Below are positions 11,286 through 20,656 of a stretch of 64,000 nucleotides of DNA, piece after piece (position 1 is the first letter of the stretch; each line of letters opens with the position of its first letter). The stretch covers positions 59,984,001 to 60,048,000 of the forward strand of contig NC_081826.1 of the NCBI RefSeq assembly GCF_030867095.1, written 5' to 3'. This stretch comes from Alligator mississippiensis (taxonomy: Eukaryota > Chordata > Crocodylia > Alligatoridae). A program made the translations under genes and the position numbers. The notes under the pieces are model-generated. The model saw only the letters and a list, made by a program, of their open reading frames with translations, was not told the origin of the DNA and ran no database searches.

Positions 11286-12567
11286 AGAGCAGGGGAGATG
11301 ATGCTTAGGGGCAACCAACATGAGTTCATTAGGGGCAGGTCCTGTCAGACCAACCTGGTTGCCTTCTATAACCAGGTCACAAAATCCTTAGACGCAGGTG
11401 TCATGGTGGACGTAGTCTTTTGGGACTTTAGGAAGGCCTTCGACACTGTCTCTCACCCCATTCTCATTAAAAAACTAGGGGAATATGGTGCCGATTGCCT
11501 ACACAGTCAGATGGGTTGCAAATTGGATGGAGGGCCGCACCCAGAGAGTGGTGGTGGATCCGTCTTTTTCAACCTGGAGGGACGTGGGCAGTGGGGTCCC
11601 CCAGGGCTCGGTACTCAGGCCCACATTGTTTAACATCTTCATCAGTGACTTGGATGAGGGGGTGAAAAGCACCTTGTCCAAATTCACAGACTAAGATGTG
11701 CTGAGAGGTGGGCACGCTAGAAGAGAGGGACAGGCTACAAGTAGATCTGGACAGTTTACAGGGGTGGGTGGATGAGAATAGGATAGGGTGGGAATCAATA
11801 TTGACAAGTGCAAGGTACTGCACCTAGGGAGAAAGAACCAGCAGCATACTTATAGGCCAGGGAACTCCCTTCTCAACAGCACAAAGGCAGAAAGGGATCT
11901 TGGAGTGATTATTGATTCCAAGATGAACATGGGCCGCCAATGTGAGGACAGTAAGGCTAACCGCACCTTGTCATGCAGCCACAGATGCATCACGAGCAGG
12001 TCCAAGGAGGTGATCCTACCCCTCTATGGGACCTTGTTCAGGCCGTAGTTGGAGTACTGCATCCAGTTCTGGGTACCGCACTTCAGGTGGGATGTGGACA
12101 GCATTGAGAGGGTCCAGAGGAGGGCCACTCGCATGGTCAGGGGGCTGCAGGGCAGGCCCTATGAGGAGAGGCTATGTGACCTGAACCTGTTCAGCCTCCA
12201 CAAGAGAAGGCTGAGAGGGGATCTGGTGGCCATCTATAAACTTACCAGGAGGAACTAGTGGGGAACGGGAGAGTCCCTGTTCCCCCAAGCACTACCAGGA
12301 GTAACTAGGAATAACAGCCACAAATTGACTGAGAGTAGGTTCAGGCTACACATGAGGAAGCACTACTACACAGTCAGGGCGGCTAGGATCTGGAACCAAT
12401 TTCCAAGGGAAGTGGTGCTCACTCCTACCCTGGGGGTCTTCAGAAGGAGGCTAGATAATCATCTAGCTGGGATCATTTGACCACAGCATTCTTTCCTGCC
12501 CATGGCAGCGGGTCGGACTTGATGATCTGCTCAGGTCCCTTCCAACCCTACCAACTATGAAACCATA
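11286..12567 (+). mobile_element. CR1 LINE, 3' half
   Basis: Begins inside the RT domain (MLRGNQHEFIRGRSCQTNLVA) and runs to the CR1 3' end ('ccaactatgaaacc', 12551-12564). It carries the A-motif block VFWDFRKAFDTVSHP (about 11416-11460) and the B-motif block GVPQGSV (about 11594-11614). The C motif is broken: the frame reads SKFTD followed by a stop at about 11694. Further downstream blocks are open again in other frames (11788-12048 and 12049-12258; DSKMNMGRQCEDSKANRTLSC, then [16 protein letters not shown]). It belongs to the same subfamily as the copy at 28.7-30.8 kb, judged by near-identical text through the RT, but has more frameshifts and stops. Confidence 0.92.
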
Positions 12568-12688
12568 ATTCAGTTTGCCCTCTTTTGAGACTGCCATTAA
12601 GGATATATACAGATGTTTGGCAAAGTTAGATAGCATTAAAAATGGCCATCCAATTTAACTTAGTTCATTCATATGCTCACCTTATACT

Positions 12689-13229
12689 CAATGTTCCCTC
12701 TAAGGAGTAGTGGTCCATGGGTGCATCACCTCGGTCCGGCATGGGACACTTATTGAAGGAAGGGGCCTGGGGCCTGGAGGCTGGGAGCTGGGGGCCAGAG
12801 GCTGGAGCCAAGAGGCTAGGGGCTGGAGGCTGGGGCTGGAGCTGGGGGCTGGAACCGAGAGGCTGGGGGCAGGAAGCTGGGGCTGGGGGCCAGAGGCTGG
12901 AGCTGGAGCCGAGAGGCTGGGGGCCAGGGGCCAGAGCCAGGGGCTGAAGCCGGAGGCTGGCATGGGCTCCGCTGGCTCTGGGGAAGTGCTCCACTCCCCT
13001 GCATCAGAGCCAGGGAGTGGAGCACTTCCCCCGAGCCTGTGGAGCCTGTGCCAGCTGCCCACCCCAGCCTCCATCCTTGCCTTGCCTCAGCTCAGGGAGG
13101 AGCTGCTGCCTGCTCTGAGTGAGGGTCCGCCAGCTCTGGGACACTGCGGGACACATCCCCTGAGGCGACGTGGGGGTTGGAGCAGTGTCCTGTGTGGCCG
13201 CGCACGTGTGCACCTTAGAGGGAAACTTG
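12689..13229. mobile_element. hAT-type non-autonomous transposon with 8-bp TSD
   Basis: The left terminus 'caatgttccctctaagg' (12689-12705) and the inverted right terminus 'ccttagagggaaacttg' (13213-13229) match at 15 of 17 positions. They are flanked by cttatact (12681-12688) and cttacact (13230-13237), an 8-bp duplication with one change. An 8-bp TSD with a short TIR is the hAT signature. The interior is a GC-rich minisatellite plus further GC-rich sequence. The long frames it opens on both strands (to 176 codons) are compositional artefacts rich in G, A, W and L or in P, S and A. Confidence 0.85.
12765..12965. repeat. GC-rich minisatellite inside the hAT element
   Basis: Tandem, imperfect units of roughly 20-30 bp built on 'gaggctgggggccagaggct' with 'ggagctgg' and 'gggcctgg' variants. 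The array is confined to the hAT element, so it either was carried in with it or expanded after insertion. Confidence 0.8.
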
Positions 13230-13239
13230 CTTACACTTA

Positions 13240-13550
13240 GATGCCTAGTTAAGTGCAAAATGTACAGAAGTTCAGGAAGTTAAGATTGGTGTAAAAATGG
13301 CCAACCTGATCTAAGTTAACTGTACCACCAAGGTAGTCTAACTTTGATCTAATTGGACTTCTGTACAATTCCCAGCACAGCCCCAGAGCTGGGAAAGCCT
13401 AGCTGTTGGCCCAGCCCTAGGGCTGCACTCCCCACTCTCCCCACCTCCCAGCACTGGGCTATTTTTAGCCTCCTAGCCCCTCCCCCCGCCCACATTAACA
13501 TTTATTTTTATTATATTAGTTTTAATTGTCCTGCAGCCAACTTTTAGGGT
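13240..13550 (-). mobile_element. Family B MITE, partial copy
   Basis: Reverse-complement similarity to the interior and right side of the element at 43192-43835. Shared blocks are 'gtacagaagttcagg' (13261-13275), 'cctgatctaagttaac' (13305-13320), 'ggacttctgtacaa' (13358-13371), and a region with 'ccccagagctgggaaagcc'. The outer terminal repeat seen at 43.2 kb is not evident here, so the copy is truncated. It lies directly beside the hAT element ending at 13229. Confidence 0.55.
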
Positions 13551-13555
13551 ATGTT

Positions 13556-13885
13556 ACAGTAAAAAACGTGAATGCAACTTGAGTAGACGTAGTTGGGTTA
13601 GCTGTAAAACAGCTACTTCAGGTACCACTAACAGTGTGGCCACAGTAGCTTACTGGAACAGGATTTTGTGCTTTCACAGCTTCATAGCTAAACATTGTCC
13701 AAGCTAACTAGTTGTAAAGAAAGTTCCAGTACATCTTTACAAGCTTCAGCAAAGGCATACCTGGGCACTTCTGTGCCCTGTGTGGTGGTGGCATACAGGG
13801 TAGCAGTGGCTAGGTTGCCCCTGCTGCTGGTATCCAGATTGGCAGTACAGTGGTTGCTATATTTGCCCCCTCAGCCTGGTGCCCT
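13556..13885. other. Unassigned interval, probably repeat-derived
   Basis: Sequence between a family B fragment and a family C-like MITE. It starts 'tagggtatgttacag', a possible transposon terminus, but no inverted partner was found. No gene is seen. Confidence 0.4.
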
Positions 13886-14055
13886 GGGGCAGCTACACAT
13901 GTGCAGTGAGACTGCTTAGATGCGCTGTATTACCAAAAAAATTGTTGGGGATGCTGATACACATGATGCTTTGGGCGCTTTAATTAGTGCAGCTCCTGTA
14001 GTTGCTCTAATTAAAGTGCACACCTCTGCTCCTGGAGTACATTTATAAAGACCCC
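13886..14055. mobile_element. Family C-like palindromic MITE
   Basis: The possible termini are 'ggggcagctacacatg' (13886-13901) and, inverted, 'aaatgtactcc'-related text ending 'aaagacccc' (14047-14055). An internal inverted repeat, 'gcgctttaattagtgcagc' against 'ttgctctaattaaagtgc', centres near 14000. It shares the TTTAATTAG...CTAATTAAA core with the element at 38.15-38.36 kb. No TSD is clear. Confidence 0.45.
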
Positions 14056-14060
14056 TGGTT

Positions 14061-15115
14061 GCTGTCCCTTAGCTACACTACTGAGTTTCATTCACACTTC
14101 AACAACTGTGTAAAACTACACCTCCAGTTATTTTCTGGAATGAGTAAAGTTTAGTGGCAGCTTGTATCATAAGATACTGTACTATGAGTACCTAATGAGG
14201 GTGCATTCTCTTTTCAACGAGATCGTGATCATTCTCAGTTATGTTAATAGAAACCATCATCTGTGTTCCTAAAGAATAACAACATTTACAAATTAATATC
14301 AGCAAGCGGGATGTGGGGAGAGGAATTGGTGCAGACTGGAGTTTGATTAGCAGTGGATGATTTTCCCCAAAGGTCATGATTTCCCTGTGCGTTTCTAAAA
14401 GGTAATCAAAGGAATTTACTGTTCCTAGTTCTTAATCATTTTTGTTTATACAATATAGGGTCACACTGAGGCCAGGCTACTCTCTGACAGTTGGCATTCA
14501 AGAATACTCTGTGACTCTGGCCCATTTTCTGGTAGTGAACTGAAATTCTGGAGAGGGCAGTAGGATTTGACAATTGGAATGTCTTCAGCATAGCTCAGTG
14601 AAGCTCTCAGTTTTATTAACTTCACTTATTTTATGCCCACTTGGGTGTGCCATGAAACAATATTTCACATGCCAGTTGGCTCCTTTGCTGAATAAAGCAT
14701 TACAAGCAAAATATTTTTATATTATACTGTCATTTTAAAGAGCCCTATATCTCCAGTCTTTTCTCACCCACACTTCTTGATACAACAGCAGGATTCAACT
14801 CCTTTTAAGTCATGTCAATATTTATTTTCTCATTAGAATGAAACTCCACGTGTAATTTTCAGGGCAAAGTTTTAATTGATGGTGGGTATTTTTTCATGGA
14901 CACAGTCTTGTTCTCTTTGAAATCAGTGGGAGTTTTGCCACTGACATCTTTTGGGATCAGGATTTAATCCTATGACCATACTTAAAATCTATATGAAAAT
15001 GGTTGAGATGAAAATCTAGAGATCAAATATGCTTAGTTTATGAACAGGTGAAAACCATGCTAATGACAAAGCCATGAGGAATTCCTGTGGTCATCTTGTT
15101 TTTTAATAGTCGTGA
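14061..15115. other. Unassigned interval with one old repeat trace
   Basis: No gene recognised. At about 14895-14970 the text 'tttgaaatcagtgggagttt' followed by 'gggatcaggatttaatcc' resembles an ancient amniote interspersed repeat I have seen in many genomes but cannot name with confidence. Confidence 0.4.
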
Positions 15116-15118
15116 CAC

Positions 15119-16060
15119 ATGCGAGGTGCACTTTACACATTTAGGAGTTCCTATCCTTTATTGCCAGCCTCTCTCCACAATCTGGTTTTGACCATTGAGA
15201 GTACAGAGATGTGTCAAAGGTCTTACACCTCAAGACGTTTTGGAAGTCATCGTGAAATAGCTTGCAGTTTACTGCACAAATCTGCAGCGTCAATATCTTT
15301 AGTATTTCCATGCTGTAATGCTGATTCTAGCTTCAAGCAATGTTCCGTTATCTGTTTTTGATGTCTTATTTTGCAAACTATGGACATCATAGAGGAAACC
15401 AAAGACTGAATCAAGCTGCTGTATCTTTTTAAATTGGTCTTTAACTGACTGTATTGCAGTATCAAGGACTGCAAAATAGAAGTTTATTTTGAATCTTTGT
15501 TTTGGGTCCTGAACTGACTCATCTTTTGCTTCATATGTGAACTGTTGCTTCTTTCTCCAAATGCATACTGGTTCTGGTTCAAAGTTTGTTCAAAGAGCTC
15601 TAACTCTTCAGCAAGCTCACAAGCATCTACCAGTGTATTTTCAAACCCTTTATCACTCCTACATTCCTCCAGAAACTTTTGTTTCAGTTGTTGGATAGTA
15701 GAACGTATGTCAAAATCCTTTGCCTGAAGTTACTAACTAGTAAGGTTGATCTCAAAAAGGATATTATACCACAAAATGAGTGAAACCACAAATTTGAACT
15801 TGGAAAGGCCATTTGCAAGAGCTTCTGCATTGGCACATGTCATATTGCCAGGTGATCTTTTGAGGGTAGTATCATCAGAAATTTCAATTAGTGCAGTATA
15901 GATATTGCCAAGCTCATAGCGAAGGGGCTTCAAGGCATCAATTTAACTCTCCCATCTTGTTTCACTCAATGGTTTCACAGTTAGAGAAGGCACATGGTGA
16001 CTAAGACCAACTTTGCACGTTCTGCACACATTGGCATACAACTGTTTCATTATACAACAA
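15119..16060 (-). pseudogene. hAT-superfamily transposase relic (ZMYM1/TTF-type-like)
   Basis: Read on the minus strand, three collinear blocks match the central and C-terminal region of the hAT transposases domesticated as ZMYM1-type proteins. The first is LSETRWES followed by LKPLRYELGNIYTALIEISDD and a block with ALANGLSKFKFVVSLILWYNILF (15733-15990). The second is DIRSTIQQLKQKFLEECRSD and QNQYAFGER (15550-15720). The third is KHCLKLESAL-like text ending DIDAADLCSKLQAISR (15247-15340). These enzymes cut and paste DNA with an RNase H-like DDE core. Here stops and frameshifts separate the blocks, and the N-terminal zinc finger and DDE start are missing. It could have supplied transposase to hAT MITEs in the past, but it shares no visible terminus with those in this window. 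Confidence 0.7.
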
Positions 16061-17285
16061 CGATGCAGGTGTTATATAATGAACTAGTTAAAGAATATCT
16101 CTTGAGCTTGCTAGCAATTAATTAGCACTCATTCAGCATTAATACACACATTTAAATGCCTACGCGTCTTTCACATGAGTATCCAACCATATATGTACAC
16201 AAAGGCTTACACCTAGCTTGACTTACTTTAAAAAAATCACATGCGTTCTTACAAGAATTAAATGTAATGATTCAGCAATCCTACTCCGACCATTTCTTGA
16301 CATTACAAAATTAAGACTATTAAACATGACCACTCAGGTGTACCTACAATAAAAACTACATTTTTACATCAGTTCTACATCATATAAACTGAACCAAAAA
16401 ATTCCTACCTTAAAGCCTGTTTCCTGAATTACAAGCATAATACATATCTGTACCCGGTGTTGGTGTATTTTGGTTGTCTTTCACCTGACGAAATGTTAAA
16501 CACACCAGACGAAATCTAGGGTGCTTTAGATTTAAAAAAAGGTGGTTGGAAGGGAGAAGGAAGGTGTAAGAAATCAGTGTCACGAGCTGTAAGATGATAT
16601 AGGAGCAGGGGTTCATCTTTTAGGATGACGTTGCCAGCAGTATGCTCTTGTCATAAATCTGCTTGAGAGTTGAAAAGGTAGGCATCGTGATTCTAGTTAT
16701 CTTTCCTCTGAGATCTTTTCAGAGGTCTTTCTCCCCTTACCAAAACAAAAGTCTTAGACCAAGGTGGAGCTGTAGCCAGCCAGGACTGTTATTTAGAATG
16801 ATGTTCCTGTTATTTTGTTCTGCATATAATTTTGCCCCCCCCCCCCCCCCCCAAATTTTGGCACCTTAGGCGACTGACTAGTTCGCTTAATGGTTGGACC
16901 CTCCCTTGAGCCTAGAACTGTGTTTTCAAGAAAAGGTACCAAATAAGATCACATCTAACATCCTTCCTCCCAGACGTGCATCTCTTAACCTGTTTAACTG
17001 TCTTGATCCAGTTTTTGGGAGATATTTACATCCCTTCAGACATCTAGAAAACTAATCCAATATCTTTAGTCAGTTTCAGAGAAATACAGTATCTCATTTC
17101 TCTGCAGTGGTGAGAGAGCTCAATCTTTGATTAGGCTTCTATCCAGCTAATGCGCCTCCCCTTTGAAATGTAAGCCACTATTGCCTGGGCCAGGCCTTAG
17201 CTCGTGGGCCTCATGTCCCTGCCCAATATGCATAGCCATGAAAATATGAATAGTAGATCACTTTTTCAATTGACCAGACATGAGG
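16061..17285. other. Unassigned non-coding interval
   Basis: No gene recognised. The upstream part of the transposase relic may extend faintly to about 16100. A run of 18 C at 16835-16852 is the only marked feature. Confidence 0.45.
16835..16852. repeat. Poly-C tract (18 C)
   Basis: Uninterrupted run of C. Comparable G runs occur at 1383-1400 and near 43348-43358 and 51140-51154. Length in the assembly should be treated as approximate. Confidence 0.9.
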
Positions 17286-17289
17286 AAAT

Positions 17290-18450
17290 AGATTTGTTGA
17301 TACCTGGACAGATCATGCAGCAGATCTTTAAGGAATGTATTTTAAAATGGGTAAAGGAGAGCAAGGTGATCAGGAACAGCCAACATGGATTCACCAAGAG
17401 CAAGTTGTGCCTGACCTTCACCTTCTAGTATAAGGTGACAGGCTTTGTAGATGGGATAGAGACATGGATGTGATATACCTTGGCTTTTTTAGCAAGGCTT
17501 TTGACACTGTCTCCCACAACATTCTCCTGAATAAACTCAGGAAATACAGATTGATAAAGTACGTTAAGGTAGATCCACAACTGATTGGATCATCATGGTC
17601 AATGGCTCAATGTCAACCTGGGAAGACGTATCATGTGGGGTTCCCCAGGGTCTGTCCTGGGTCCTGTGTTTAATGTTTGGACAATGGGACTGTGTGCATG
17701 CTTACCAAACTTGTGGGTGATATCAAGTTGGGTAGAGTTGCGGACGGAGTAGGCCAAGGATCCAGAACAACATGGATAAACTGGCGAAATGATCTGCAGT
17801 CAAACAGATGAAATTCAACAATGACAAATGCAAAATCCTGCACTTAGGATGGAATAACTGCATGCACAAATAGAGAATGTGGAATAATTGACCAGGCTGT
17901 CATACTGCAAAGAAGGACCTAGTCCTTACAGTGACAAACTGAACATAAACCAACAATATGCTCTTGTTACAAAAATATCCAGCAGTATTCTGGGTTGCAT
18001 TAACAGGAGTGTCTCTTGCAAATAAAGGGAAGTGATTCTTCTGCTGTGTTCAGCACCAGTGAGGCCTTGCCTAGAGTGTCCAGTTTTGAGTCCCACACTT
18101 CAAGGAAGATGTGGACAGATTGGAAAGTGACAAAGATTCGCAGCAGAGAGTGACAAAAATTATTAGAATCCTGGGAAATGGTTGTAGGATTAGGATCAAT
18201 GGCCTCAAACTACAGCAGAGGAAAAGTAGGCTGTAGATTAGGAAGAACTTTCTGAGTATGAAGGTAGATAAACTTCTCTAGGATACCTAGAGAGGCTGTG
18301 GAATCTCCATCCCAAGACTATTTTGAGACCAGGCTAGACAGACAATTGACTGAGGTGGTTTAGTCAGGGATGAGCCTGCTTTGAGCAGGGGACGGACTAA
18401 TGAGCTTATGAGGTCCCTTCCAGACCCACTTTCCTATGGTCCTATGATTG
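17290..18450 (+). mobile_element. CR1 LINE, strongly degraded
   Basis: RT-derived text in broken frames. 'caacatggattcaccaagag' (17381-17400) corresponds to the QHGFTKSK block. The A-motif region reads FSKAFDTVSHNILLNKL (17488-17538). 'gggttccccagggtctgtcc' (17638-17657) is the B motif. The C-motif region reads LVGDIKLG. It ends 'ttcctatggtcctatga' near 18446, a CR1 3' tail. The number of stops makes it the oldest of the larger plus-strand CR1 copies except the one at 4.9 kb. It is a different subfamily from the 11-kb and 28-kb copies. Confidence 0.85.
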
Positions 18451-18584
18451 TTCCCCTTTGGTGTGGAAGACATCAGCTCTGTACAACAGCCAAAACAATA
18501 ATGAAATGACTGACTAAATATCAAAATACAGTCACATTAGATATTTAGGTTCATACGAACATTAAAATGATAAATCTAAACACA

Positions 18585-18861
18585 GTTTAACCAGCAACGT
18601 ACCATGGGTCTCTGGTGCCTGGGGGGTCAATGCCTGCATTTGCAGTCCCCCTGTCTAAGGCTGATCGCTGAGCGGGGCTGGGGGGGGTGGGGGGGCAGTT
18701 TCCCTGGGAAATGATTGCTGAGCCCAGAAACACTGGTGGTGAAACCAGAAGTGCTGCTGGGGGAATGAGTACCCCCTGGAGGGCCTGGCTAGCGCCCCTC
18801 CCGGCCAGTGCCCAGGGGCATGGCCCCCGTCTACCCCTGCTGGTACACTGCTAGGTTTAAG
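18585..18861. mobile_element. Small GC-rich element with terminal inverted repeats
   Basis: The left end 'tttaaccagcaacgtacca' (18586-18604) pairs with the right end 'tggtacactgctaggtttaa' (18841-18860), about 16 of 20 positions in inverted orientation. The enclosed 240 bp are much richer in G+C than the flanks and contain a G-rich tract (18676-18697). No protein is encoded and no TSD is clear. A DNA-transposon MITE is the simplest explanation. Confidence 0.45.
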
Positions 18862-19779
18862 ATTCTCTTCCAACACAGGTCAAACACTAGAGTAGTTGAC
18901 CAAATTCAGGAAACAGTTCATGCATGACACTCTACAAGCACCCCAAAATATTCCTGCTTCTGGGGTGGGTTTGTGACAATAATATTTAATTTGGTATATT
19001 CAATAGCAAATCTTAAACACCTGTTTTGTTAATATCTCTCTTGCATTTGTGGATATTTAAAATTAATTATTCCTTTGTTCAAAACATTAAAAGTATACTT
19101 ACAAAGGCTGGAATCATTTACATTTTCAAGTGTGCTAAACTGAAATGGATTTAATTATAGTAGACAGATGTGGGTGTTGGTATATGGTGGCTAGACAGTT
19201 TTTAGATTCATTTATAGCAAGAAAGCGTCTATTCTCACAAACCTGGTTTTAGTCGTATGGTTAAATTGCCTGCTTGCTGGCCTTTTGTGCTGAAGATATT
19301 GGATTCACTCTTACATAGGGGAGCTGTTTCCATCGAGGATTAGGTGAGTTGCTCAAAGATCAAGAGCAGAATTTGAGCATGCATCTCTCCATTATCACAG
19401 ACCTTTCTGTTCTATTACCTGTAAGCATGGTTTTGAGCTTCAGTATTGATTTTTGTGAATCTAACGGTATTTTTTTAACCTTCCTTAACATATGATATAT
19501 TGCTATGTTTCAGTGAGTGCATTACCAAAGTGGAAAAGTCTTTTTGTCTTTGTGTAATGAAGTGGAGGAAAGAATGAATCTCCTGTATTAGACAAATATA
19601 GTTTGGCGGGACAAATGCAAGAGGAAGGAAGGAAGGAAGCATTTTGGTTCCATTATTTATGAATGATCCTTTTTTTTTTTTTACTTGAATAATTGAGGCA
19701 TATCTAGAGTTACATTTTGGGTTACATTTTTAAGTGACTTCCTGGTGTTCTTGTATCCCTTCACTTTTGGAAAACATTC
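18862..19779. other. Unassigned AT-rich interval
   Basis: No gene or repeat recognised except a short (ggaa)n run (about 19623-19638) and a T run ending near 19681. Confidence 0.45.
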
Positions 19780-20656
19780 TTGATATACCCTTGCGCGGGC
19801 TGGGAGCGGTCCGAGGCCCTTGGGGTTTTTTTTTTTCGCGCAGTGGGCTGTGGCCAGCAGCCCGGACACGCTGGGTCGGGGAAGACAGGTGGCACGCTAG
19901 AATTAGGCACGGACGCTTAGTGGTTGATTTAAGATTATTTTACTTACACCGAAGATGGTCGCAGTGCAGGCAGGAAAACTTGCTTGAGTTGCAGTTACAA
20001 AACAAAACAAAACTCGAACCTGCAGAACATGAGGGTATGTCGCAATGAGGTTTCGGCGACGGGAAGAAAAAAAAAACTGCAGGACTCGAACCCAGTTAGA
20101 GCTCTGGATTCACTCACACGAAGTTTGCTAGGCTCCGTGGAACTTGCGCGCAGGGAAGGGTATGTCGAGGGATCAGGCGGTGACGGGGAGAGGTGAGAGG
20201 TTGATCAGACCCCTATAGCCTTCTTGAGATACACGCTGGGTCCGATAGGCTCCGCAGCGCTTAGAGATCTTCACGAGACGTGAAGTTTTCCTCCTCCTGA
20301 TAGTCGTGGAGTCCTCCAACTTGGGCGGAAACTGCTCAAGCCTCTTATACGGCTAGCAAGCCAATCGCTAGCCGCCACATGGGAATAATTTAGAACTGGC
20401 CAATAGTGGGGCACAAATCTGAATACAAATGGCAGGAACTCCTTGCAGCGTGCACTTCTCTTTTTGCAACAAAGAAATGCACCCTGCAAAGAAAGCTATG
20501 AGTGGCGGGAAATAATTCAGCAGTGCCGAAGCACACACAAACAAAAATCACTCCCTTGGGTTGTGACAACCCTGTTTGCAGTGTCTGAAGCTAGATTTAC
20601 TATAGCAAGCTGCACTGCTCTATAGCGCTAAGGCCTGTGTGTTGGTGTAGGGTTGC
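19780..20656 (-). mobile_element. CpG-rich LTR-like block (probable solo LTR, minus strand)
   Basis: A sharply bounded, CpG-rich block in AT-rich surroundings. On the minus strand it starts TGTAGCAACCCTACACC (right end) and finishes AAGGGTATATCA (left end), compatible with an LTR opening TG and closing CA. Two CCAAT sequences (20361-20365, 20400-20404) precede a TATA-like GTATAAGAGG (minus, 20341-20350), as in a U3 promoter. One CCAAT sits in the loop of a perfect 8-bp inverted repeat (20350-20357 with 20367-20374). No matching TSD was found and no internal retroelement genes adjoin. A host CpG-island promoter or an unusual SINE is the alternative. Confidence 0.45.
20011..20093 (-). repeat. 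Duplicated tRNA B-box-like motif with T runs
   Basis: On the minus strand GGGTTCGAGTCC (20082-20093) is followed by a run of T (20068-20076), and GGTTCGAGTT (20011-20020) by a TTTTG-rich tract. The surrounding text is duplicated: 'gggtatgtcg' occurs at 20033 and 20158. The motif matches the internal B box of polymerase III genes, with T runs as possible terminators. I could not fold a full tRNA, and a matching A box is not convincing. Confidence 0.25.

Noticed and set aside
12700..13240. Open frames of 105-176 codons on both strands
   Set aside because: They are produced by the minisatellite and GC-rich interior of the TSD-bounded hAT element.
20011..20110. tRNA gene on the minus strand
   Set aside because: B-box-like motifs and T runs are present, but no A box at the right spacing, no cloverleaf and no acceptor stem could be built.
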